A stretch of 29,644 nt of DNA from Gammaproteobacteria bacterium (GTDB lineage: Bacteria > Pseudomonadota > Gammaproteobacteria > SZUA-140), in assembly GCA_003230195.1 (NCBI GenBank), contig QIHH01000120.1, positions 1 to 29,644 of the forward strand, in the 5' to 3' direction. Under the pieces are notes generated by a model. That model was not told the origin of the DNA. It saw only the letters and a program-made list of their open reading frames with translations, and made no database searches. The translations under genes were made by a program, and so were the position numbers. Shown here in pieces: positions 7,583 to 15,630 of this stretch (the stretch's first letter is position 1; every line of letters starts with the position of its first letter).

Positions 7583-7622
7583 AGAGAAAGGGTGTGCGAA
7601 AGCATGCTCTTTTTCTGTTTTA
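7583..7622 (+). terminator. Terminator of the rplM-rpsI operon
   Basis: GGGTGTGC and GCATGCTC-type arms close a GAAA tetraloop with several G-U pairs. They are extended by AGAAA/TTTCT and followed by TTTTTCTGTTTT, about 20 bp after the rpsI stop. Confidence 0.75.
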
Positions 7623-7687
7623 TATATAGCCGTGGTTGCTTTTAAGTTTGCTGAGTATACGGTTTAGTCTATCGCAAAAAGAGTCAT

Positions 7688-7761
7688 TGGGAGATCGTCC
7701 AACGGTAGGACTACGGACTCTGACTCCGTCAATCCAGGTTCGAATCCTGGTTTCCCAGCCA
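7688..7761 (+). tRNA. tRNA-Gln (anticodon CUG)
   Basis: A complete 74-nt cloverleaf. The acceptor arm is TGGGAGA/TTTCCCA with the U1-A72 pair typical of tRNA-Gln, there is a short D arm, and the anticodon arm ACGGA-CTCTGAC-TCCGT has anticodon CTG. The T arm contains GGTTCGAATCC, and discriminator G plus CCA are encoded in the DNA. It reads CAG codons and is followed directly by an intrinsic terminator. Confidence 0.97.
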
Positions 7762-7769
7762 AATATATC

Positions 7770-7798
7770 AGCCCGCGAAAGCGGGTTGTTTGTTTTTA
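7770..7798 (+). terminator. Terminator after tRNA-Gln
   Basis: The stem AGCCCGC/GCGGGTT around a GAAA loop is followed by TGTTTGTTTTT, 9 bp after the tRNA. Confidence 0.88.
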
Positions 7799-7887
7799 TC
7801 GTTCCATGCTCTTTTTTATTGTATGCCTTTTGAGTGTAGTAGGATGGCCAGCTTTGGAGGGCAGCGAATCAAATCAGGAATGTTGCT

Positions 7888-7922
7888 AATTTACAACATT
7901 CATTAGCTATATGTTGTAAATT
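7888..7922. promoter_or_regulatory. Perfect 12-bp inverted repeat upstream of porin 1 promoter
   Basis: AATTTACAACAT (7888-7899) and ATGTTGTAAATT (7911-7922) are exact reverse complements with an 11-nt spacer, ending 24 bp before the -35 box. A shorter related sequence, TTTACA-AC-TGTAAA, lies upstream of porin 2 at 9144-9157. This suggests a shared regulator that binds TTTACAAC half-sites. Confidence 0.5.
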
Positions 7923-7946
7923 ATGGTTATTTATGTGGAAAAAACG

Positions 7947-7975
7947 TTGCGTTTTTGTTTTTATCATTGTATATA
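7947..7975 (+). promoter_or_regulatory. Porin 1 promoter
   Basis: TTGCGT (7947-7952) and TATATA (7970-7975) are 17 bp apart. The same -10 context, TGTATATAAAC, and the same spacing occur before porin 2, which supports function by conservation. Confidence 0.7.
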
Positions 7976-7983
7976 AACAAACT

Positions 7984-8003
7984 GTTGTTTAACGTTAACC
8001 AAC
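7984..8003. promoter_or_regulatory. 20-bp inverted repeat downstream of porin 1 -10 box
   Basis: GTTGTTTAACGTTAACCAAC is palindromic except for one base pair. A diverged copy, GTTGTTGAATGTTGACTAAC, lies at the same distance after the -10 box of porin 2 (9218-9237). Its position over the transcription start suggests a repressor operator or a conserved 5'-UTR element. Confidence 0.5.
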
Positions 8004-8051
8004 ATTGGCGGGTTTAGCGACCCGAAATACCATTAGGTGGAGAATTATAAA

Positions 8052-9050
8052 ATGAATAAAAAATTAATTGCTTTGGCAGTTGCGGGTGCATTTGCAAGTT
8101 ATGGTTCTGTGGCAACAGCTGCGAGCGTTACCGTAAGTGGTTTTGCGGATATCATCTACACCGCTGTTGATGATGCTTCAGACTCAGTGATTCCAGCTGG
8201 AAAAAATACAACGGAAGGTAAGTTTGGTGCGGATGCTGAAGTAGATTTTATTGCAACAATGGGCGCAGTAACGGCGCGTGTTGATATTGACCTTAATCTT
8301 ACAGACCCTACTGGTATGAGCGATTCAGGTACCCTTGAGCAGGCAATGTTTGCATGGGATCTGGGTGCCGTTACCCTGATTGGTGGTGTTTTCAACAGCC
8401 CGATTGGTCAGGAAGCGGAAGATGCGCCTGATATTGAATTTACCTCTAAGAGTGTTGTTTCCAACATTCTGGACCATCAGACTGCTAGAGATGGTAATAA
8501 CATCACTGGTGTGGCTGTAGCGGGTGCTCTTGGCCCTGTAACCCTGACAGGCGCATTTTTGAATGACATCCAGGATTCTAATGAAGAAAACTCTCTCGCA
8601 TTTGTTGCTAATTACTCGCCAATTGCTGATCTCGACTTGGAAGTGGGTTTTGTTACCCAGGCAGACCAGGCAGATTCATCAGCTCTCATGAATTCAGCGG
8701 AAGATGTAACTAACTTTAATGCATCTTATAAAGTTAGTGGTTTTACAGTTGGGCTTGATTATCTGTCCACAGGCAAAGTGGTTGATTCTGCATATACCTT
8801 GTGGGGTGGTTACGCTTTTGGTGATTTCAATGTGAAATTGCGTACCGAGAGTGTGAGTTGGAAGGGTGGTGCATCCGATAACGATGCCAATACCATTTAC
8901 GCCTCTTGGCAGGCAGAGTCAAACCTGTTGATTGCGCTGGAATTGAAAGATGGTGATGTGGGTGCGACAACTGCTGCTGGCATGAGCAATGGTATAACAG
9001 GTGTTCGCCAGGATACTTTGGCCACACTGGAATTCGTCGCAACATTCTAA
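8052..9050 (+). CDS. Outer-membrane porin-like barrel, copy 1
   Basis: The 332-residue protein has a classic signal peptide (MNKKLIALAVAGAF...ATAA), a Gly/Asp-rich strand pattern and a C-terminal Phe (EFVATF), as expected of an outer-membrane barrel. The segment SGTLEQAMFAWDLGAVTLIGG, then VFNSPIG, resembles the beta-barrel porin-2 (OmpL-like) family. ATG at 8052 follows AGGTGGAG; a GTG at 8037 is in frame but lies before the site. It is paralogous to the next gene, sharing long blocks including LGPVTLTGAFLND. The pore specificity cannot be read from sequence. It has its own promoter and terminator. Confidence 0.82.
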   Translation: MNKKLIALAVAGAFASYGSVATAASVTVSGFADIIYTAVDDASDSVIPAGKNTTEGKFGADAEVDFIATMGAVTARVDIDLNLTDPTGMSDSGTLEQAMFAWDLGAVTLIGGVFNSPIGQEAEDAPDIEFTSKSVVSNILDHQTARDGNNITGVAVAGALGPVTLTGAFLNDIQDSNEENSLAFVANYSPIADLDLEVGFVTQADQADSSALMNSAEDVTNFNASYKVSGFTVGLDYLSTGKVVDSAYTLWGGYAFGDFNVKLRTESVSWKGGASDNDANTIYASWQAESNLLIALELKDGDVGATTAAGMSNGITGVRQDTLATLEFVATF

Positions 9051-9075
9051 TCACGGTTTAAGTTCCAAGTGGTTT

Positions 9076-9104
9076 AAAACCGGGTCTGATGACCCGGTTT
9101 TTTT
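9076..9104 (+). terminator. Terminator after porin 1
   Basis: AAAACCGGGTC/GACCCGGTTTT form an 11-bp stem around TGAT, followed by a T-run. Confidence 0.93.
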
Positions 9105-9180
9105 ATGTCTAGAAAGAAGATAAGGCTGACCGAAAAAGGTCTCTTTACAACTGTAAATGGTAACTTTTTAGTGGGAAATA

Positions 9181-9209
9181 TTGTTTTTTTATTCTAACCG
9201 CTGTATATA
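9181..9209 (+). promoter_or_regulatory. Porin 2 promoter
   Basis: TTGTTT (9181-9186) and TATATA (9204-9209) are 17 bp apart, matching the porin 1 promoter in boxes and spacing. The 20-bp imperfect repeat at 9218-9237 follows, and TTTACA-AC-TGTAAA lies upstream at 9144-9157. Confidence 0.65.
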
Positions 9210-9286
9210 AACGATCTGTTGTTGAATGTTGACTAACATGAATGGGTTTAACGACCTTGTAATTTTCTAGGGAAGAGGGTGTCAAA

Positions 9287-10315
9287 ATGAATAAAAAGCT
9301 TATTGCTTTGGCAGTAGCGGGTGTGGTTTCGGCCTATGGAACGGCTGCAAATGCAGTGGAAGTGAGTGGTTTCGCCAATATTAAATACACTATTACCAAT
9401 GATAGTGCGCAGAAGCCAAACTATAACAGTAAAGAAGATAAATTTGCTGTCGATGGTGAGATTGATGTGATTTCTACGGTAGGGGCGATAACGACACGCG
9501 TTGATATTGACTTGAATCTTACTGGTCCTGGGAGTGATTCCGGTACGCTTGAGCAAGCAATGTTTGCTTGGGATCTCGATGCGGTTACTTTGATTGGTGG
9601 TGTATTTAATAACCCCATCGGTTATGAGGCTGAAGATGCGCCAGATATAACCTTTAATGCCCATGGTGCGGTTTATACTGTATTAGATAGCCAGACTAAG
9701 CGAGATGGCGACAATATCACTGGTGTGGCGGTTGCGGGCGCGCTTGGCCCTGTGACACTAACAGGTGCTTTTTTAAATGACTTACAGGATGTTAACGAAG
9801 AAAATAGCATTGCATTGATTGCAAATTATTCGCCAATAGCGGGTCTTGATCTGGAGCTTGGTTTTGCCACGCAAGCGGGTAATACCGGGCTTGGTGATAC
9901 GGCGGGATTAAATACTTCCGTGGGTGATATCACTAACTTCAATGTGGTTTATACCGGGGTGAAAAACCTAACGGTTGGTCTGGATTACCTGATGGGTGAT
10001 GTGCTACTGGATTCTGCTTATGATTTCTGGGCCGGATACTATTTTGGTGGTGGTTTTTCGGCGAATGTGCGTCTCTCTGAAGTTGAATACAGCAGTAGTG
10101 ATGTCATGGCATTAAATACTGCTTTGACGACGACTGTAGTGAGTGATGCGCTGAAAGGTGTTGGCCTCCCAGTAGGCGATTCAGAAACAACGACGCTTAA
10201 TCTGACGTATAAAGTTTCGAAAAATTTAAAAACAGCCCTTGAATTTTCAAATACCGACGTAAACCCTACGACTAGTGACGACCTAGTCACGCTAAAGCTG
10301 CTAGCAACATTCTAA
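9287..10315 (+). CDS. Outer-membrane porin-like barrel, copy 2
   Basis: The 342-residue paralogue of the preceding gene has a nearly identical signal peptide (MNKKLIALAVAG) and shares the blocks TRVDIDLNLT, SGTLEQAMFAWDL, VTLIGGVFN and GVAVAGALGPVTLTGAFLND, then diverges in the C-terminal third. It ends in LLATF, a typical barrel end. ATG at 9287 follows GGGAAGAGGG. The pair looks like a tandem duplication that carried promoter and terminator along. Diverged loops could give a different selectivity or antigenicity. The related family is beta-porin-2/OmpL-like; the substrate is unknown. Confidence 0.82.
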   Translation: MNKKLIALAVAGVVSAYGTAANAVEVSGFANIKYTITNDSAQKPNYNSKEDKFAVDGEIDVISTVGAITTRVDIDLNLTGPGSDSGTLEQAMFAWDLDAVTLIGGVFNNPIGYEAEDAPDITFNAHGAVYTVLDSQTKRDGDNITGVAVAGALGPVTLTGAFLNDLQDVNEENSIALIANYSPIAGLDLELGFATQAGNTGLGDTAGLNTSVGDITNFNVVYTGVKNLTVGLDYLMGDVLLDSAYDFWAGYYFGGGFSANVRLSEVEYSSSDVMALNTALTTTVVSDALKGVGLPVGDSETTTLNLTYKVSKNLKTALEFSNTDVNPTTSDDLVTLKLLATF

Positions 10316-10342
10316 GTTTAGCACTTTAAAAATAAGTGGTTT

Positions 10343-10372
10343 AAAAACCGGGCTCAGTAGCCCGGTTTTTTT
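10343..10372 (+). terminator. Terminator after porin 2
   Basis: AAAACCGGGCT/AGCCCGGTTTT is followed by T residues. The stem resembles the terminator of porin 1, consistent with duplication of the whole unit. Confidence 0.93.
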
Positions 10373-10497
10373 GTAAAGTGAGGGTGAAAATCAGACGGCG
10401 ATGGAGTATGGTTGCTATCGGCTCGTGAATTACTGTAAGCTGCCCAAGTTTTACTTGGCGCTGCTTTTGGGGTTATATCGAGTTCGTTGTTGCTGAG

Positions 10498-10503
10498 TAT
10501 AAT
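10498..10503 (+). promoter_or_regulatory. Candidate -10 box of porin 3
   Basis: A perfect TATAAT lies 65 bp before the start codon. No good -35 box is found at 16-18 bp, so an activator may be needed. An inverted repeat, CCAAGT-TTT-ACTTGG (around 10444-10458), sits upstream where an activator or repressor could bind. Confidence 0.4.
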
Positions 10504-10567
10504 TTCTTTGCTATTGCCATTTAAGCGTGATGGCGTCTGTTTTCTGAATTAAGAGGGTCATATTAGA

Positions 10568-11671
10568 GTGAGTAAGAAAAAATTAGCAATATTGGTGGCG
10601 ACTGGCATGTTGGCGGCACCACTGGTAGCACAGGCGCAGGATGTTGAGGTTTATGGTGATGTTCGCCTGTCGATCGATATGTCGAAGAATGAGCAAGACC
10701 CAGTGATTGGAGGAAGAGACGATAGTGCGCTGTCGGTGAACAGCAATACTTCCAAACTCGGTTTTAAGGGGAGTGAGAAGCTGAGCGATAACCTCTCTGT
10801 TATCTGGCAATATGAGACCGAGGTTGAACTCGATAACGGTGATATGACCGTTAATGGTCGTGATACTTTCGGCGGCCTGAAGGGAAGCTGGGGGCTGTTA
10901 AAGGCAGGAAAGCTGAGTAACCCGATGAAACAATCCACTAACAAGATCGATATTTTTGTTAATACACGTGCCGATCATAATATGATTGTTGGCAATGTTA
11001 ATGGTGTAAACACCTTTGATAACCGTTTTGACAATACAATTTGGTACTCCACCCCCAAATTTGGCGGAGTGAAGCTGGATCTGTCGTATACAACGGATAG
11101 CAAAGAGGATGCGCTGCCTGGCAAGCTGATTTCCCCGGAAAAAAGTGTGACCAGTTTTAGCCTGAACTACGACAAGGGGCCGCTCTACGTGGCGGTTGTG
11201 ACTGAGGCCAGGAATGATGCAAAACTTAAAGATGATGGGCAGTATGAAGATGTGGCCGCAACCAAATTAGTGGGGCGCTGGGATTTTGGTCAGGGTACCA
11301 CCGTGGGGTTCATCTATGAAGATGCTGAGAACTCAGCGGGTGCAGAGGTTACTACCATGACGCTCGCCTCCGCATCAGGGCAGGCGCGCAGTGCATTTTA
11401 TCTGAATGCAGCTCATAAGATCGGTAACACGACGTTGAAAGCTGCCTACAGTCAGGCAGATGATCTTGATAATGCAGTAGGTACGGGTGCCACCCATTAT
11501 GCATTGGGTGCATTTAAGTCGTATTCTAAAAACACGGAGCTCTATGTGCTTTACACGGCGACCGACAATGATGCCAATGCGAAATATGGTTTGAAAGATA
11601 TGGCAGGTATTGAGGGCAATACAATCTCTGCTTTCTCATTTGGCCTGAACAAGCGCTTCAGCAGCAAATAG
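10568..11671 (+). CDS. Gram-negative trimeric-type porin
   Basis: The 367-residue protein has a signal peptide ending VAQAQ and then the general porin opening DVEVYGDVRLSIDMS. It follows the porin pattern SNTSKLGFKGSEKLSDNLSVIWQYE, DTFGGLKGSWGLLKAGKL (lumen-facing Arg/Lys region before loop 3) and FDNTIWYSTPKFGGVKLDLSY, so it belongs to the OmpC-like / beta-proteobacterial general porin family. It is unrelated to the two preceding barrels. GTG at 10568 is the start, with AAGAGGG about 10 nt upstream. The last residues are FSSK rather than the usual terminal Phe, which is mildly unusual: FGLNKRF lies four residues in. Diffusion of small hydrophilic solutes is expected. Confidence 0.88.
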   Translation: MSKKKLAILVATGMLAAPLVAQAQDVEVYGDVRLSIDMSKNEQDPVIGGRDDSALSVNSNTSKLGFKGSEKLSDNLSVIWQYETEVELDNGDMTVNGRDTFGGLKGSWGLLKAGKLSNPMKQSTNKIDIFVNTRADHNMIVGNVNGVNTFDNRFDNTIWYSTPKFGGVKLDLSYTTDSKEDALPGKLISPEKSVTSFSLNYDKGPLYVAVVTEARNDAKLKDDGQYEDVAATKLVGRWDFGQGTTVGFIYEDAENSAGAEVTTMTLASASGQARSAFYLNAAHKIGNTTLKAAYSQADDLDNAVGTGATHYALGAFKSYSKNTELYVLYTATDNDANAKYGLKDMAGIEGNTISAFSFGLNKRFSSK

Positions 11672-11699
11672 CCGATACGCAGTTTTATTGTTGAATTGA

Positions 11700-11728
11700 G
11701 CGGGCATCTTAGGGTGCCCGTTTTTTTT
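11700..11728 (+). terminator. Terminator after porin 3
   Basis: A CGGGCA/TGCCCG stem is followed by eight T residues. Confidence 0.9.
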
Positions 11729-11791
11729 GTGCGGAAATTAAGGGGTTAGCGCTACCGGCACAAAATAGAGGTGCACTGGAATGCCCTGTTG

Positions 11792-11800
11792 TGCTATAAA
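11792..11800 (+). promoter_or_regulatory. Extended -10 promoter for the cytochrome cluster
   Basis: TGC-TATAAA is an extended -10 element 62 bp before the first cytochrome gene. The -35 position (TGCACT, 11772-11777) is poor, suggesting dependence on the extended element or an activator. Confidence 0.45.
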
Positions 11801-11862
11801 TTACTTCTTGTATCAATGGCTTTTTCTGCGTTGTTACAGGCTCGGGGGAGATAATAAAAAAT

Positions 11863-12702
11863 ATGACAAGACGTGGTGGGAGAGTTCGTTTAATCGGGCA
11901 TTTGCTGGTGGGCGTTTTGGTGGGCATGTTCTTGCCTACTATGAGTGCTGTTGCCGGCATCTACAACACCAAACACAATCTTGGCAGTAGTGGCCTGAAT
12001 GCGGCCAGTAATTTTAGTGGTACAGAAGAGATCTGTGTCTTTTGCCATACCCCGCATGGCGGCGATGCATCTGCGGCGGTGCCCCTCTGGAATCGTCAGC
12101 TGGATGCGGGCGGTTTTCAAACCTATGATCAGATGGGTACCTCGACACTGGACGCGAATGTCGAGCCGATTGGCTCTGTCTCCATTGCTTGTCTTTCCTG
12201 TCATGATGGTTCGCAGGCGATGGATTCAGTCATTAATGAACCCGGTTCGCTTGCTGATAACCCCTCTTTTTCGGTGGGTGATTGGAGTGGCCAGGCGGCG
12301 GCTGTTCAGGGTCGAATTGGCCCGGTTGATGTGGTGACAAATTTAGGCAAGGATCTAACGAACGACCACCCTGTCGGGATTCAATATGCAGGTGGAGGCT
12401 ATTCAGAGAGCTACCCGGGGGGGCGACCAAGAGTTGATATCGACTTTAACCCGCCAAGCTCAGAAGTGTTGAGTACTGGGCGGGTGTGGTGGGTAGATAG
12501 CCGTGAGCATCCTGACTCTTCTTTTAGTAAACGAGATTTAAAGCTTTATTCTCGCGTAGGGACACGCGGTAGCAATGTTGGTGAGCTGCAGCCTTATGTG
12601 GAATGTGCGTCGTGCCATGATCCACATGTGGACTACAACCCCACTTTTTTGAGGATTGACCCCGCTGGAAGTGCGGTCTGTCTGACTTGTCACGCAAAGT
12701 AA
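11863..12702 (+). CDS. Secreted tetraheme c-type cytochrome
   Basis: The 279-residue protein has a signal peptide (about 1-31) and four CxxCH haem sites: CVFCH (58-62), CLSCH (110-114), CASCH (248-252) and CLTCH (273-277). Its opening, IYNTKHNLG...CVFCHTPHGG...PLWNR, and the segment GKDLTNDHP are shared with the N-terminal third of the 11-heme cytochrome at 21143, so the two are homologous. The long haem-free middle (115-247) is Gly/Ser/Pro-rich. It is probably a periplasmic or surface electron carrier. It is the first gene of the cluster, and the next gene, a prolyl isomerase, starts 3 bp after its stop, implying that isomerase serves this cytochrome. Start: ATG at 11863, with GGGGGAG somewhat far upstream. 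Confidence 0.92.
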   Translation: MTRRGGRVRLIGHLLVGVLVGMFLPTMSAVAGIYNTKHNLGSSGLNAASNFSGTEEICVFCHTPHGGDASAAVPLWNRQLDAGGFQTYDQMGTSTLDANVEPIGSVSIACLSCHDGSQAMDSVINEPGSLADNPSFSVGDWSGQAAAVQGRIGPVDVVTNLGKDLTNDHPVGIQYAGGGYSESYPGGRPRVDIDFNPPSSEVLSTGRVWWVDSREHPDSSFSKRDLKLYSRVGTRGSNVGELQPYVECASCHDPHVDYNPTFLRIDPAGSAVCLTCHAK

Positions 12703-12705
12703 GAG

Positions 12706-13710
12706 ATGGCTATGAGATTGACGGTGCTCTCGTTGGTGCTTGGCTTAATGGTTGTGCCTGCATTGGCGGTGCAACAAAAGGTGCTCGAGCCGAATCATCC
12801 GGCGCTTACGGCGGATGTCTTTGCGGTGGTGGACGGCAATGTCATTTCGCAACAGACATTTGATACATTTTTGCATGTGGGAAAACGACAGCGGTTTTAC
12901 CATGGGGATATCCCTGAAGCAGAAGAGGCTGCGTTTCGCAAAGAGGTGGCGCAGCGCCTAGTTGATCAGGTATTGATGCGCTCCGCAGTGAGAGAAAGAG
13001 AGATAGTAGCAGAGCCAGCGCAGGTGAAGACTCAGTTGGCGGCCATTGAGGCGCGCTATGAGTCGCGGCCGCATTGGCAGGCACAGCGTGAAGGGTTTCT
13101 TGCAGAGTTAGTGCCACAGGTGGAAGAGCAGAGTCAGTTCGAGCAGCTTGAGGTTCAGGTGCGAGACGTGACTGAGGTGAGTGAAGCGGCAGTGATGGCC
13201 TATTATCAAGCCAATCCTGAGCAATTTACGACACCGGAGCGGTTGCGTGTCTCGCTGATTTTGTTAGCTGTCGAACCCTGGGCGCAGACAGCTCAGTGGC
13301 AGGCGGCGATGGATGAAGGAGAGCGCTTAATTAAGCGGCTGCGACAGGGCGGCGATTTTTCAGAGATGGCCCGCTTGCATTCAAGTGATGGCTCCGGGCT
13401 TAAAGGTGGCGATTTGGGGTACGTTCACAAAGGCATGTTGGCGGAAGAGGCGCAGCAGGTGCTGGATAAGATGATACCGGGGGAGGTGTCGGTGGCGATT
13501 CGTTTGCTAAAAGGTGTTGCGATATTCAGGGTTGATGAACGAGTTTCGCCGGTGTTGAATCCGTTTGAACGGGTCGCGTCGCGCGCGCGTGATCTGTATG
13601 TGCGTGAGCAGAGCGAAAAAAACTGGCGTGAATTTATGAGTGAGATACGCAGCAGTGCGGATGTGCAGCTAAGAGATCCGTCGTTGTTACCTATTAGCGA
13701 TGAGTCGTAG
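12706..13710 (+). CDS. Periplasmic PpiC/SurA-type peptidyl-prolyl isomerase
   Basis: The 334-residue protein has a signal peptide (about 1-22), a SurA-like N-terminal helical part with VFAVVDGNVISQQTF, and one parvulin domain at about 178-278. The domain shows RLRVSLILL, GGDFSEMARLHSSDGSGLKG, GDLGYVHKGML and PGEVSVAI...VAIFRVDE. The family folds exported proteins and outer-membrane barrels. Its place between a tetraheme cytochrome and a beta-barrel suggests a dedicated chaperone or prolyl isomerase for the conduit. It starts 3 bp after the cytochrome stop, so translation is probably coupled. ATG at 12712 is an alternative start. Confidence 0.92.
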   Translation: MAMRLTVLSLVLGLMVVPALAVQQKVLEPNHPALTADVFAVVDGNVISQQTFDTFLHVGKRQRFYHGDIPEAEEAAFRKEVAQRLVDQVLMRSAVREREIVAEPAQVKTQLAAIEARYESRPHWQAQREGFLAELVPQVEEQSQFEQLEVQVRDVTEVSEAAVMAYYQANPEQFTTPERLRVSLILLAVEPWAQTAQWQAAMDEGERLIKRLRQGGDFSEMARLHSSDGSGLKGGDLGYVHKGMLAEEAQQVLDKMIPGEVSVAIRLLKGVAIFRVDERVSPVLNPFERVASRARDLYVREQSEKNWREFMSEIRSSADVQLRDPSLLPISDES

Positions 13711-13777
13711 GGGGTTGTTCTGATTATTATGCGGTCGTTGCAAGTTGTCTTTGTGACGTTAGATCAAAGTGGGCTGG

Positions 13778-15577
13778 ATGGCTAGGGAGATGGCATCTCG
13801 ACGGCGTTTATACCTGATCGCCTCGGTCGCGATGCTGTGCCCGCTCGTTGCACCATTAGCCGCGCCAATCAATCTATCCGGTGACGTGGGGTATGCCTAC
13901 CGTTTGATGAAAGGTGGTAATAGCGAAACCGTGAGTAACCAGCTACGCGGTTCGATACGCGGCGGGTCTTACCTGTGGCAGCCGTGGGTGGCGACAGTGG
14001 GCGTCAACTTGAGATTGACACAGGATTATAACGACTATAAAGAAGGACAGAGTGCGAGTGTCAGTAATAGTAAAACAATTTTGACAACAGGTGAGCTAAA
14101 CCTCAATGTCATTCCTCAGAGTCGTTTTCCTATTTCTATTTCATACCAGATGAACGATAGTCGAGTGGATACTATGAATACGATTACTAGCCCGCTCTCA
14201 TCCGCTGGAAGCCGAGAGTTTTCAACCCGACGGTTTTCGATCAGGCAGAATATTACAGCAGACAATGCTCTTCGTTTTAAGTGGAATCTGGATTCTAACC
14301 AGTGGGATTCCAGTAATAGTGAAAAATACAGTGACTGGCTTTTAGGCGCTAGCGCTGATCTCGGTTTTAATGATCATCGATTACAACTGCGAACGAACTA
14401 CAAATCTATCGACAGGGCTGTTTTAAGTCAGGAATCAACTAATCTCACGGTGAGCGCAGATCATTTTTACCATACACAGGCTCGCGCACTTAGAGTGGAT
14501 ACTTCAGTGGATTACTATCAATATCAAACGAAAGGGGTGGCGTCCGATATTGTTTTTAGTAACGGCGAAGTTGATACGGCTAGTCTGCAGGCATCGAGCT
14601 TTGTATTCTGGCGTCCTGTTGATCGAAAAGTGAGTGCGAGTGCGGGTGTGCGGGTGTTTACTCTTGCCAGTGATGCCATTTCAACTAATACCGCAGAGAC
14701 GACGATTCGTAATGAAACCGAGCTGCTGAGTCTGAATGCGACTGCGGCTGGCTTGTATCAATATACAAAGAATACTCGTTTTGATGGAAATGTGAATTTT
14801 TCAGTTAACGATAACGGTACAGAGGATAATAATTCGTATCTTGGCCGGCTTGGGGCGTTGCTACAGTCTGATATCCATGAGATTCCTTTGGGGATGGCGT
14901 ATCAGTGGCGTGTATCTGCTGCAGCACAGACGCAGGGGATAGAAAGGAATAAGCAGTACCAGACATTGAGCGTTAATTTGGGGCATGATGCGAACCGTAG
15001 CTGGCTGAATGATGATAAAAGCTCTGCATTGCGGTTTGGTTGGAGCCAAGCGGTTAATGCTTCGCTGGAAAGTGGTGATGAGGATGCAAATTCACAGCGG
15101 TTTGATCATTCGGTCAATGTCGGCTGGGATCGTTACGGTGATCGTGATAGTACTTATTCTCAGCTTACTCTCTCTGATGCGCGCACCTTAGGTGACCGTG
15201 AAAGTGATCAGCAACTGGTGAATCTACAGCTCACTCGGACGCAAAATATGACCCGGCGAAGCACGTTAACAGGCAATATTACCGCACAGAGTGTGCGCCA
15301 GAATTTTGCTGGTCAGGATCAGAATGAGATATCAACCACCACGACTGGCGCGATAAATTATCAGCTTTCCAGCGTATTTGGCATTCCACGTTTACGTTAT
15401 GGATTTGATGCTCGCGTGTCACGAGCATCTCAGGATTCAGGGATTGATCGCGCCGAATGGGAAAACCGACTGGATTATAGTGTCGGTCTAGTAGATACTA
15501 GGGCTAGTTGGCGCCTGATTGATGCTGGGGAGCAGGATTACACTTTGGTGTATTTTCAGGTTACACGACGTTTCTGA
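13778..15577 (+). CDS. Large outer-membrane beta-barrel, putative conduit porin
   Basis: The protein has about 599 residues: a signal peptide (MASRRRLYLIASVAM...), then a mature chain made almost entirely of alternating hydrophobic/polar strands with Asn/Ser/Asp-rich turns, ending VYFQVTRRF with terminal Phe. Length and position beside multiheme cytochromes match the MtrB/PioB-like or Geobacter OmbB-type barrels that sheathe cytochromes in porin-cytochrome complexes, although I see no N-terminal CxxC and cannot prove homology. Odd: near-absence of Cys and heavy Asn/Ser/Gln content. The start is uncertain: GTG 13769, ATG 13778 and ATG 13790 are in frame, and the signal peptide is best formed from 13790. 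A 58-bp gap separates it from the isomerase gene. Confidence 0.8.
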   Translation: MAREMASRRRLYLIASVAMLCPLVAPLAAPINLSGDVGYAYRLMKGGNSETVSNQLRGSIRGGSYLWQPWVATVGVNLRLTQDYNDYKEGQSASVSNSKTILTTGELNLNVIPQSRFPISISYQMNDSRVDTMNTITSPLSSAGSREFSTRRFSIRQNITADNALRFKWNLDSNQWDSSNSEKYSDWLLGASADLGFNDHRLQLRTNYKSIDRAVLSQESTNLTVSADHFYHTQARALRVDTSVDYYQYQTKGVASDIVFSNGEVDTASLQASSFVFWRPVDRKVSASAGVRVFTLASDAISTNTAETTIRNETELLSLNATAAGLYQYTKNTRFDGNVNFSVNDNGTEDNNSYLGRLGALLQSDIHEIPLGMAYQWRVSAAAQTQGIERNKQYQTLSVNLGHDANRSWLNDDKSSALRFGWSQAVNASLESGDEDANSQRFDHSVNVGWDRYGDRDSTYSQLTLSDARTLGDRESDQQLVNLQLTRTQNMTRRSTLTGNITAQSVRQNFAGQDQNEISTTTTGAINYQLSSVFGIPRLRYGFDARVSRASQDSGIDRAEWENRLDYSVGLVDTRASWRLIDAGEQDYTLVYFQVTRRF

Positions 15578-15601
15578 CAGGCGTCGTAGGCCTCATATAA
15601 T
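15574..15601 (+). promoter_or_regulatory. Internal promoter before the c7-like cytochrome
   Basis: CTGACA (15574-15579, one mismatch to consensus, overlapping the barrel stop codon) and a perfect TATAAT (15596-15601) are 16 bp apart. This suggests stronger expression of the small cytochromes than of the barrel. Confidence 0.6.
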
Positions 15602-15630
15602 AAGAGTAAATTACGGGGAGAGAGTTTGAT

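Larger units (their letters stand above)
7799..8051 (+). other. Gap upstream of porin 1: operator-like repeats and promoter
   Basis: This 253-bp non-coding stretch holds a perfect 12-bp inverted repeat (7888-7922), a promoter (7947-7975), a 20-bp inverted repeat just downstream of it (7984-8003), and the ribosome-binding site AGGTGGAG before ATG at 8052. I see no gene or RNA in the first ~90 bp. Confidence 0.6.

Noticed and set aside
7636..7833. 65-codon open frame across tRNA-Gln
   Set aside because: It runs through the tRNA and its terminator and has no protein-like features.
13749..13769. CRP-like site TTTGTGA...ATCAAAG before the barrel gene
   Set aside because: The half-sites TGTGA and TCAAA are 7 bp apart rather than 6, and the second half is imperfect, so it is a poor match for a CRP or FNR site.
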